Below the pieces are notes generated by a model that had not been told where the DNA came from, made no database searches, and worked only from the letters and a program-made list of their open reading frames with translations. Position numbers and translations under genes: made by a program. From NCBI GenBank assembly GCA_947173755.1, contig CAMWGM010000050.1:1-8613 (forward strand): a DNA stretch of 8,613 nt. The letters are read 5' to 3'. This document shows, piece by piece, positions 1 through 6,543 of the stretch. The DNA comes from an uncultured Muribaculaceae bacterium (GTDB lineage: Bacteria; Bacteroidota; Bacteroidia; Bacteroidales; Muribaculaceae). Position 1 is the first letter of the stretch; each line of letters starts with the position of its first letter.

Positions 1-2044
1 AAGCCTCGGGGTTGCGGAGCACCTGTCCGTCCATCCCGACGATGTAGCGCGCATTGAGCATGTTGAGCACGTTCCAGTCGGCATCGGTCTGCGCGCCGGT
101 GAGGAAATGGCCGAGATGGCGGTCGATAAGGTCTTGATAACGGGTCAGTTTGGCGGCATGATAGCCTCCGATCATCTTGTGATAATAGGAAGGATCGGCC
201 TGATTGAAGCGCGGAATGTCCATCACACGATAATTTGGATCGGTGTCCTGAAGGATCTGACGGTCGGCATCGGTCATGGCGATCGGCGCGCCTGTGGTGA
301 GTTGGCGCGGAACAAATGATTCGTGGTTGAGGTAGCGCTTGTCGGCGGCATAGAGATCGATCAGAACTATCACGGCCACCGAGGCAAACATCACGGCCCC
401 GTTGATGCGGCGGCGCATGTAGAGCCATGTGAATGCCCCTCCGATCAGGAGAATGATCAGCGAGCGGAAAGCGGAAGCCTTGACCATCCCGTAGCGGAGG
501 CTCTCGACGGCGGAATAGATGGCAGGATTGCCGAGCGAGAACTGCGAGGCGGTCTGACGGTCGTAACCCTGCCGGAGGAGTGCTTGAGTGATATATGTGT
601 CGATGGAACGGTCGTTGTCGGTGATGGCCGAGCCGAAAATGCCGGGAGCGAGCCAGCCGAGCAGACAGAAAGCCCCCGCGATTCCGAAGCACCACAGGAA
701 TTGGCGGCGATAGCGGTGCCAGGGGTTGCGCGAGACTGCCAGACGCTGGAGAGCCATTGCGGCGAGGAGCGGCATGGTGAATTCGGCTATGACGAGTATC
801 GATTCGACTGTGCGGAATTTCGAGTAGAGCGGCATGACCGAAAGCATGAAGTCGGTGAAGACCATGGCGTGGCGTCCCCAGCTGAGAAGCAGCGAGAAGA
901 GCGTAAGGATCAGGAGAACCCACTTCAGCGGACCGCGCACAATGCAGCATCCGAGGAGGAAGAATGCGCATATGAGAGCACCGATGTAGACGGGACCGTT
1001 GGTGCCTTCCGGATCGCCGAAATACTGGCTCATGTAGTCGAGATACTGCGTCTCCATAGCACCGAGGCTACCGGAAGAGGCATCAGGGAGAGCCGAAAGA
1101 CTGAGCATCTCGAACGATCCTTTCGCCGGACGGACGGAGGCGCCACCCTTAATGTCGGGGATCAGGAGCGAGAACGACTCGGAGGGCTGATAGGAGTACT
1201 GAGTGATATAATCTTTGTCGAGACCTGCGGTTTTGCCGCCATGAGCCTCCGCCGGAGCGGTCAGGAGCGAGTGTGTGCCGCGGATTGTCTCCTTCGAATA
1301 TTCATAGGTGTTGTAGAGCGAAGGCAGATTGGCGCAGACGGCGAGAATGGCCGCGCCTACCAGCGAAGTTGTGGCGATGGCAAAACGCTTCATACCCTTG
1401 GTGCGCACAGCGGCTATCAGGAATGCGATGATGACGCCGAAGATGACAAACAGGAAATAGTAGGTCATCTGGGCATGGTTTGACGCAATCTGAAGCATCG
1501 CGAAAAGAGCCGCGAGAGCCGAGCCGGCAAGATAGCGGCCCCGATAGGCGAGTATTATACCCGCGATCGTCGGGGGACAATAGGCCAGTGTGAGAAATTT
1601 CCAGATGTGACCCGCACCGATGATGATGACGAAATATGATGAAAACCCGTAGGCGATCGCTCCGATCAACGCTACATACCAGCGCATGCGCATGGCGAGG
1701 AGCAGAATGAAAAATCCCACCATCATCATGGCAAGCAGTGAGGAGGGGGAGGGGAGACCGAGCCCCATCACGGTGTTGATCCAGTTGAAGAGCGATGAAG
1801 AGGGATAGGAGGGGGAGATCTGGAATGTCGGCATTCCCGAGAAGAGCGAATTGGTCCATCGGGAACTCTCGCCCGTGGCCTGATGGAAAGCGAGCGCTTC
1901 CTGTCCGATGGCGATACCCTGCTGCATGTCGTGCTGCCGGAGCACGTTGCCCTGCGGAGCGTCGGGGTAGAAGAATGCGAAAGCGATGGCGGCTATTATG
2001 AAGAGTGCACCGAGAAAAGGAAGCAATGAACGGAGTCGCTTCAT
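1..2044 (-). CDS. YfhO-family polytopic membrane protein, probable GT-C-like glycosyltransferase (3' end cut by window edge)
   Basis: The frame starts at the ATG complementary to 2042-2044 and stays open for 681 codons to the left edge, so the C-terminus is missing. The protein has an N-terminal membrane segment (about 7-26) and many more (about 101-118, 122-143, 155-167, 172-186, 194-213, 221-240, 352-368, 374-389, 416-432, 449-466, 526-543, 550-566). A long soluble stretch (about 250-350) separates two groups of them. Recognisable family stretches are SRWTNSLFSGMPT (61-73), QIASNHAQMTYY (185-196), YSKETIRG (249-256) and NMLNARYIVG (661-670). An Asp in the first extracytoplasmic loop (QHD, 37-39) sits where GT-C enzymes usually keep their catalytic acid. 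In Bacillus, YfhO is linked to glycosylating lipoteichoic acid; the substrate in Bacteroidota is unknown, so a polyprenyl-sugar-dependent transferase role is inference. Homologues I recall are roughly 800-850 residues, implying about 150 missing. It follows the lipoprotein gene by 39 bp with no promoter between, so the two are probably co-transcribed. Confidence 0.85.
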   Translation of the reverse strand, partial: MKRLRSLLPFLGALFIIAAIAFAFFYPDAPQGNVLRQHDMQQGIAIGQEALAFHQATGESSRWTNSLFSGMPTFQISPSYPSSSLFNWINTVMGLGLPSPSSLLAMMMVGFFILLLAMRMRWYVALIGAIAYGFSSYFVIIIGAGHIWKFLTLAYCPPTIAGIILAYRGRYLAGSALAALFAMLQIASNHAQMTYYFLFVIFGVIIAFLIAAVRTKGMKRFAIATTSLVGAAILAVCANLPSLYNTYEYSKETIRGTHSLLTAPAEAHGGKTAGLDKDYITQYSYQPSESFSLLIPDIKGGASVRPAKGSFEMLSLSALPDASSGSLGAMETQYLDYMSQYFGDPEGTNGPVYIGALICAFFLLGCCIVRGPLKWVLLILTLFSLLLSWGRHAMVFTDFMLSVMPLYSKFRTVESILVIAEFTMPLLAAMALQRLAVSRNPWHRYRRQFLWCFGIAGAFCLLGWLAPGIFGSAITDNDRSIDTYITQALLRQGYDRQTASQFSLGNPAIYSAVESLRYGMVKASAFRSLIILLIGGAFTWLYMRRRINGAVMFASVAVIVLIDLYAADKRYLNHESFVPRQLTTGAPIAMTDADRQILQDTDPNYRVMDIPRFNQADPSYYHKMIGGYHAAKLTRYQDLIDRHLGHFLTGAQTDADWNVLNMLNARYIVGMDGQVLRNPEA

Positions 2045-2083
2045 GGAATTATTCAGTTATATATAATAAGGTGGTGGTCGGGA

Positions 2084-2629
2084 TTATTCAGCGGGTCGCA
2101 AAACAAGCGACACCGAGTCGGGGATCGCGGCGGTGGAATCGGGAGCAGGCTCGGGGGTAGGTTCGGCTACGAGCGACCCATCCTGCACGGCGTCATACTG
2201 GGTGAGACGTTCGCGGAAGTCTGAGGCAAGTGAGTCGAGATCGAAAGCCGGGTTGATGCGGCGTGCCTCCTTGATGGCCGCACGCATGTCTTTGGGATTG
2301 GCCGACAAGGCTATGTCATAGACATCCACAAACTTGCGGAGAGTCTCGAGGTCGCGGCGCGAATTGCGCGATGAGGCGGCATCGTTGTGTATTTTGACAA
2401 AGGCCAGAAGCACCTGGACCGACTGCTCAGGCGAAAGATCGTCTACAAAAAGCGACAGTGAATCAGCAATGAGGGTCATCTGCGAGAGATTGTCCTGCGA
2501 CAGAGCCTCGGTGAGAGCCGATGTCTGTTCGGCCTGATGTTTCGTGGTTTCGTCGTCGGCCTTGCGCGAAGGGCGCGAGCAGGCCGACACGAGGATCAAG
2601 GTGCAAAAAATAGCGATAATCGGTTTCAT
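2084..2629 (-). CDS. Small lipoprotein of unknown function
   Basis: This 181-residue protein has a type II signal peptide: MKPIIAIFCTLILVSAC, with lipobox V-S-A-C and the lipidated Cys at position 17. The mature part begins with a charged, flexible stretch (SRPSRKADDETTK). A mostly helical region of about 40-148 follows, rich in Leu, Ser and Asp and containing FVDDLSPEQSVQVLLAFVKI. The tail (about 150-175) is low-complexity and rich in Pro, Glu, Asp and Ser, like a linker. No catalytic motif or known domain is recognisable. The start is fixed by the signal peptide, since no later Met could supply one. A TAnnTTTG promoter element ends only five bases before the ATG. It is the first gene of a two-gene minus-strand unit with the YfhO-family protein, so a role near the envelope is plausible. 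Nothing in the sequence gives a more specific function. Confidence 0.8.
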   Translation of the reverse strand: MKPIIAIFCTLILVSACSRPSRKADDETTKHQAEQTSALTEALSQDNLSQMTLIADSLSLFVDDLSPEQSVQVLLAFVKIHNDAASSRNSRRDLETLRKFVDVYDIALSANPKDMRAAIKEARRINPAFDLDSLASDFRERLTQYDAVQDGSLVAEPTPEPAPDSTAAIPDSVSLVLRPAE

Positions 2630-2634
2630 GGATG

Positions 2635-2642
2635 CAAAGGTA
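2635..2642 (-). promoter_or_regulatory. Bacteroidota -7 promoter element (TACCTTTG) for the lipoprotein gene
   Basis: Read on the minus strand this is TACCTTTG, an exact match to the Bacteroidota consensus TAnnTTTG. It ends five bases before the lipoprotein ATG. The -33 TTTG is weak; the nearest candidate is TTCG (complement of 2661-2664) with an 18-bp spacer. Transcription would begin at or next to the start codon, giving an almost leaderless mRNA. Confidence 0.6.
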
Positions 2643-2699
2643 AGAAAAAATCGGGAAAATCGAAGAGTATTAGTGACATAGAGTAAAAGAAATCTGAAC

Positions 2700-2712
2700 T
2701 TTCTTTAAGAAA
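2700..2712. promoter_or_regulatory. 13-bp palindrome upstream of the efflux operon -7 element
   Basis: TTTCTT-T-AAGAAA is a perfect 6-bp inverted repeat with a one-base centre, lying 7 bp upstream of TAATTTTG (2720-2727). It covers part of the -33 region. A regulator half-site pair is possible, but an A/T-rich intergenic region can produce such a palindrome by chance. Confidence 0.25.
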
Positions 2713-2719
2713 TATTTGT

Positions 2720-2727
2720 TAATTTTG
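2720..2727 (+). promoter_or_regulatory. Bacteroidota -7 promoter element (TAATTTTG) for the TolC/HlyD/ABC-2 operon
   Basis: TAATTTTG matches TAnnTTTG exactly and lies in the divergent intergenic region ahead of the TolC-type gene. No good TTTG is present 19-21 bp upstream (TTTC at 2700-2703 is 16 bp away), so the promoter may be weak or need an activator. Initiation would fall near 2733-2735, giving a leader of about 60 nt. Confidence 0.55.
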
Positions 2728-2729
2728 CA

Positions 2730-2753
2730 GGTGTCAACCTATCTCATGACACC
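2730..2753. promoter_or_regulatory. Inverted repeat at the predicted transcription start, candidate operator of the ABC-2 exporter operon
   Basis: GGTGTCA (2730-2736) and TGACACC (2747-2753) are perfect 7-bp arms separated by 10 bases. The dyad starts two bases after the -7 element and covers the predicted transcription start, so a bound dimeric regulator (TetR or similar) would block initiation. As RNA it could instead form a short hairpin in the leader. No regulator gene is visible in the window. Confidence 0.45.
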
Positions 2754-2794
2754 GCATCTGTTTTTCACATCAACTATTTAACACCCGCAACATA

Positions 2795-4267
2795 ATGAGA
2801 TTAACCGCAGTAACGGGATTGCTTCTGGCAGCGACTTTGACGGCCTCAGCAGAGGATAACAATGATTATTCTGTCTATGAGGGCTCTACGATGACGTTGG
2901 AACAGTGCCGCCAACTCGCATTGACCAACAACAAGCAACTCCGGCAGCAGGATGAGAAAATCCGTGCCGCCGGTTATCAGAAAGATGAGGCTTTCGCCGC
3001 CTATCTTCCCGCTCTCGACTTCGCCGGAGGATATATGTACAATCAGAAGAAACTGTCGATGTTCGACAGCGACCAGTATCTTCCGATCAAGAATTTCAAT
3101 CTCGAGACGAAGGGGTATGAATTTGCGGTGGTCAAGAATCCCATGACCGGCGAGCCTATCCTCAACAACGGTCAACCGATTCCCGAACAGGTGGCGTTTC
3201 TGCCAAAAGAGGCGCTGAGTTATGATATCCATAACGTGTTTTTCGGTGCCGTGACCCTTACGCAACCCATCTATATGGGTGGAAAGATCGTGGCGATGAA
3301 CAAGATCACAGGCTTTGCCGAGGATCTTGCGAAGACAATGAAAAACTCCGCCGCCCAGGATGTGATCTATGCAGTCGATGCCGCCTATTGGCAGGTGGTG
3401 TCGCTCAAGGCCAAGAAGAAACTTGCCGTCAGTTATGTCGGACTGCTCGACACGCTTCAGCATAATGTCTCGCTGATGGTGAAGGAGGGTGTCGCCACAC
3501 AACGCGACCAGCTCACCGTGGATGTGAAACTCAATTCGGCGCAGATCGACCTGACGAAAGTGGAGAACGGACTGGTGCTTTCACGCATGGCGCTCGCCCA
3601 GGTATGCGGCCTTCCGGTCAACACTACGTTCACTCTCGCCGATGAGGATGTAGCCGCGGTCGAGGCGGGTCAGACAGAACCGGTAGCCACATCTTATGAT
3701 ATGGCCGAAGTCTACCGTCGCCGCGCCGACCTGCAGGCGCTCGAACTGGGTGTGAAGATCTATGAGCAGAAAGCCAATGTGGCCCGCTCGGCCATGTTGC
3801 CCAATCTTGTGCTTGTAGGAGCCTATTCGTTCTCCAATCCGAATCTCTATGACGGTTTCAAGAAGAAATTCAATGGCGCGTTCAGCATCGGCGCCATGCT
3901 GACAATACCTATCTGGCACTGGGGCGGAAACTACAATAAATACCGTGCTGCCAAAGCCGAGACACGAGCCATGGAAATGGAACTGGAGAATGCCAGGACA
4001 CTTGTGGATCTTCAGGTGAAGCAGGCAGCCTTCAAGAGCCGTGAAGCCGAGAAAACCTACGACATGACCCGCACCAACCTCGCTAAAGCGAACGAAAACC
4101 TGCGATGCGCATCGTTGGGTTTCAAGGAGGGTGTGATGACCGTCGACAATGTCATGGAGGCTCAGACCGCATGGCTCAAGGCTCACTCGGAGGAGATCGA
4201 CTCGCGCATCGATGTCTATCTCTGCTCGGTCTATCTGCAGAAAGTGCTCGGCCGGCTCAACAACTAA
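2795..4267 (+). CDS. TolC-family outer-membrane efflux channel
   Basis: This is the outer-membrane exit duct of a tripartite efflux system, expected to trimerise and open into the periplasm for an adaptor to dock. It has 490 residues, usual for the family. A Sec signal peptide covers residues 1-19, with a likely signal peptidase I cut after A-S-A. Two outer-membrane efflux protein (OEP) repeats follow. Repeat one starts at MTLEQCRQLALTNN (33-46) and includes the strand LTQPIYMGGKI (155-165) and EGVATQRDQL (231-240). Repeat two has RRADLQALELGVKIYEQKA, then LTIPIWHWGG, and ends with EGVMTVDNVMEAQTAWLKAH. The segment between the strands of the first hairpin (about 83-148) is long and contains KNPMTGEPILNNGQPIPEQ, suggesting an enlarged extracellular loop. 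It is the first gene of the operon, 36 bp before the HlyD-type adaptor, its likely partner. The leader is A/T-rich without a Shine-Dalgarno, and the start is set by the signal peptide. Confidence 0.93.
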   Translation: MRLTAVTGLLLAATLTASAEDNNDYSVYEGSTMTLEQCRQLALTNNKQLRQQDEKIRAAGYQKDEAFAAYLPALDFAGGYMYNQKKLSMFDSDQYLPIKNFNLETKGYEFAVVKNPMTGEPILNNGQPIPEQVAFLPKEALSYDIHNVFFGAVTLTQPIYMGGKIVAMNKITGFAEDLAKTMKNSAAQDVIYAVDAAYWQVVSLKAKKKLAVSYVGLLDTLQHNVSLMVKEGVATQRDQLTVDVKLNSAQIDLTKVENGLVLSRMALAQVCGLPVNTTFTLADEDVAAVEAGQTEPVATSYDMAEVYRRRADLQALELGVKIYEQKANVARSAMLPNLVLVGAYSFSNPNLYDGFKKKFNGAFSIGAMLTIPIWHWGGNYNKYRAAKAETRAMEMELENARTLVDLQVKQAAFKSREAEKTYDMTRTNLAKANENLRCASLGFKEGVMTVDNVMEAQTAWLKAHSEEIDSRIDVYLCSVYLQKVLGRLNN

Positions 4268-4303
4268 GATCAGGATTAAAAATAAACAAAAGAACAATAT
4301 AAG

Positions 4304-5323
4304 ATGTCAACTGAGAGCAATAACGCTGCCGGCATGCAGCAGAGAGAAAACAAGGCACTTCTGTTCGGAATGGGCGTGATAGTGCTGGCATGCATCATTT
4401 TCGCCATATGCGGATTCTGGCTTCTGAAGAAGCCGGCCGATATCGTGCAAGGTCAGGCCGAAGCCACTTCCGTGAGAATTTCGGGCAAACTGCCGGGCCG
4501 CGTCAGCGAGATCTATGTCAAGGAAGGGGATATGGTGAAAGCCGGTGACACTCTCGTTCATATCCACTCGTCGCTCGCCGAGGCACGTCTGATGCAGGCC
4601 GAGAGTATGGAAGATGTCGCACGCAGCCAGAACAAACTCGCTGATGCAGGTGCGCGCAAGCAGGTGATCGATGCCGCTGCCGACATGGTTCGTCAGGCCG
4701 AAGCGGGAGTCGGTATCACCAAAAAGACCTACGACCGTATGGAACGCCTCTATAAAGAAGGTGTGATGTCGGAACAGAAGCGTGACGAGGCCAAGGCGGC
4801 CTATGATGCCGCGGTGGCAGCACTGGGAGCAGCCAAGAGCCAGTTGTCTCTCGCCAAGGCGGGTGCCCGCAGCGAAGAGAAAGAGGGTGCCGCAGCGATG
4901 GTCAACGTGGCCAAGGGCGGAGTGAGCGAAGTGAATGCCGTGCTCGAGGATCAGTATCTTATCGCTCCTTACGACGGACAGATCGACGCCATCTATCCCC
5001 AGGAGAGCGAACTCGTCATGATGGGCGCACCGATCATGAGCCTTATGAAGATTGACGACAAATATGTCACCTTTAACGTTCGCGAAGATCTTCTCAGCCA
5101 GATGCCTCTCGGCGGCGAGATAGAGATCATGATTCCCGCACTCGACAAGAAGACAGTGAAAGCCCGCATCTACTACTCGCGCGACATGGGTTCGTATGCC
5201 ACATGGCAGTCCACCAAGAGTGTCGGCGAATGGGATTCGAAGACCTTCGAGATCAAGGCACGCCCCGAGGAGGCAATCCCCGAACTGCGTCCCGGAATGA
5301 CCGTCATTTATTATAAGAAATAA
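4304..5323 (+). CDS. HlyD/EmrA-type membrane fusion (periplasmic adaptor) protein
   Basis: The protein (339 residues) bridges the inner-membrane permeases and the outer-membrane channel. A short cytoplasmic N-terminus is followed by one membrane anchor (about 19-41). The first half of a lipoyl-like domain holds GRVSEIYVKEGDMVKAGDTL (65-84). A long Ala/Glu/Lys-rich coiled-coil hairpin follows (about 90-215). The second lipoyl half holds LIAPYDGQIDAIYPQESE, and a beta-barrel region ends in RPGMTVIYYKK. The hairpin tip RMERLYKEGVMS (145-156) fits RxxxLxxxxxxS, the pattern associated with adaptors that dock TolC-type channels. The gene sits between the channel gene and the two permeases (52 bp to the next start), as expected for a tripartite exporter. 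The ATG is preceded by a purine/A-rich spacer typical of Bacteroidota. The substrate cannot be read from the sequence. Confidence 0.92.
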   Translation: MSTESNNAAGMQQRENKALLFGMGVIVLACIIFAICGFWLLKKPADIVQGQAEATSVRISGKLPGRVSEIYVKEGDMVKAGDTLVHIHSSLAEARLMQAESMEDVARSQNKLADAGARKQVIDAAADMVRQAEAGVGITKKTYDRMERLYKEGVMSEQKRDEAKAAYDAAVAALGAAKSQLSLAKAGARSEEKEGAAAMVNVAKGGVSEVNAVLEDQYLIAPYDGQIDAIYPQESELVMMGAPIMSLMKIDDKYVTFNVREDLLSQMPLGGEIEIMIPALDKKTVKARIYYSRDMGSYATWQSTKSVGEWDSKTFEIKARPEEAIPELRPGMTVIYYKK

Positions 5324-5375
5324 GCGCTTCCGTGTTTCCATCCGATTATTCTAACGCACAGAACTCAAGATAAAA

Positions 5376-6527
5376 ATGCTCGCATCCTTACGCAGAGGAA
5401 TCCGGACGCTCGGTTCACGACGCATCTACATACTGATGCTCATCATCGTGCCGCTGGCGTGTGCGTTCTTCTTTCTCAATCTCATGAACGAAGGTCTGCC
5501 GACGCGCATACCTGTCGGCGTGGTCGACATGGACCAGACCGAGATGTCGCGCTCGCTGACCAGAAAGTTGGGAGCGACGGAACTGCTCGAGATCAACCAT
5601 ACGTTCTCGAGTTATCATGAGGCTTATGAGAAGGTGCTCCAGGGCGAGTTGTATGGCTTCTTCTATATTCCCCGCAATTTCCAGGATAAGGCGGTGGCGG
5701 GTGAACAGCCGTCGCTGAACTTCTACTCCAACATGACCATCTTCGTTCCGGGAACGCTGAGTTACAAAGGCTTCAAGACCATTGCCGTGACGACATCGAG
5801 CGGCATGGTCGAGACGGAACTCGTTTCAGTGGGACTCTCGGAAGGAGCGGTAGGTGCATTGACCATGCCGATCAACTTCCCGACGCACCCGATAGGAAAT
5901 CCGTGGATCAACTACAGTTACTATCTTTCGTCATCGTTCATCATAGGGGTAGTGGCTCTTCTGGCAATGATCATGACCTGCTTCACGCTCGGACAGGAGA
6001 TCAAGAACGAGACTTCGCCCGAGTGGATCGCCACAGCGCGGGGCAGTATGCTGAGAGCGATCGTCGGACAACTCCTGCCGCAGACCATCGTGCTTACAGT
6101 GGTGGGCGTGGCAATCCAGTCGCTTCTCTACGGCTGGCTTCACTTTCCGATGAACGGCCCTGCGTGGAGGATGATCCTGGCGATGTTTCTGATGGTGACG
6201 GCTTCACAGTCGTTCGGAGTGTTTGTGTTCGAGATCGTTCCCAATCTCCGTCTGAGCCTGTCGGTGGTGTCGCTTTTAGGCATTCTGGCCTTCTCGCTCG
6301 CCGGCTTCAGTTTCCCTGTAGAGCAGATGTATGGATCGCTTGGGATATTCTCCTACATTCTTCCGATCCGCTATTATTTCCTGATCTATATCGATCAGGC
6401 GCTCAACGGTCAGGAACTCTATTATTCGCGCTTCTACTATATGGCACTGCTCGCGTTCGATCTTCTGCCTTTCCTTATGGCGGGACGGTTGAAACGCCGC
6501 GCGCTCAATCCGGTCTATGTGCCCTGA
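5376..6527 (+). CDS. ABC-2 type transporter permease, first of a pair
   Basis: This 383-residue inner-membrane protein resembles YbhS/YbhR/YhhJ-type ABC-2 permeases (ABC2_membrane_3 type). A basic N-terminus leads into TM1 (about 18-37). A large extracytoplasmic domain of about 140 residues follows, including IPVGVVDMDQTEMSRSLTRK (45-64) and LYGFFYIPRNF (92-102). The C-terminal block holds membrane segments at about 183-205, 230-254, 263-286, 292-312, 320-340 and 352-370. The loop after TM2 (GQEIKNETSPEWIATARGS, 206-224) is where ABC-2 permeases contact their ATPase. SLAGFSFPVEQM (307-318) is typical of the family. It has no Walker A or other nucleotide-binding motif, so it needs an ATPase encoded elsewhere or works differently. 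The next permease starts 16 bp after its stop and is probably its heterodimer partner. Export of a lipid, toxic compound or polymer is inference. Confidence 0.9.
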   Translation: MLASLRRGIRTLGSRRIYILMLIIVPLACAFFFLNLMNEGLPTRIPVGVVDMDQTEMSRSLTRKLGATELLEINHTFSSYHEAYEKVLQGELYGFFYIPRNFQDKAVAGEQPSLNFYSNMTIFVPGTLSYKGFKTIAVTTSSGMVETELVSVGLSEGAVGALTMPINFPTHPIGNPWINYSYYLSSSFIIGVVALLAMIMTCFTLGQEIKNETSPEWIATARGSMLRAIVGQLLPQTIVLTVVGVAIQSLLYGWLHFPMNGPAWRMILAMFLMVTASQSFGVFVFEIVPNLRLSLSVVSLLGILAFSLAGFSFPVEQMYGSLGIFSYILPIRYYFLIYIDQALNGQELYYSRFYYMALLAFDLLPFLMAGRLKRRALNPVYVP

Positions 6528-6543
6528 CAAATGAAAATTGCTT

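Noticed and set aside
323..1483. A 386-codon plus-strand open frame rich in Glu, Arg and His
   Set aside because: It is antisense to the YfhO-family gene, whose protein is hydrophobic, ordered and recognisable. The plus-strand translation is low-complexity and charged with no domain, as expected for the complement of a GC-rich coding strand.
1302..1859. A 185-codon minus-strand open frame
   Set aside because: It lies in a different frame on the same strand inside the YfhO-family gene and its translation resembles no protein.
2057..2066. Palindrome TTATATATAA between the lipoprotein and YfhO-family genes
   Set aside because: It is a simple alternating A/T run in a 39-bp A/T-rich leader, likely by chance or favouring translation initiation. 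No TAnnTTTG element accompanies it.
4307..5341. A 344-codon minus-strand open frame
   Set aside because: It is the complement of the well-supported HlyD-type adaptor. Its His/Leu/Gly-rich translation has no domain structure.
5324..5375. Possible internal promoter or terminator between the adaptor and the first permease
   Set aside because: The 52-bp gap has no TAnnTTTG element, no stem with a T run and no repeat, so it looks like an ordinary intra-operon spacer.
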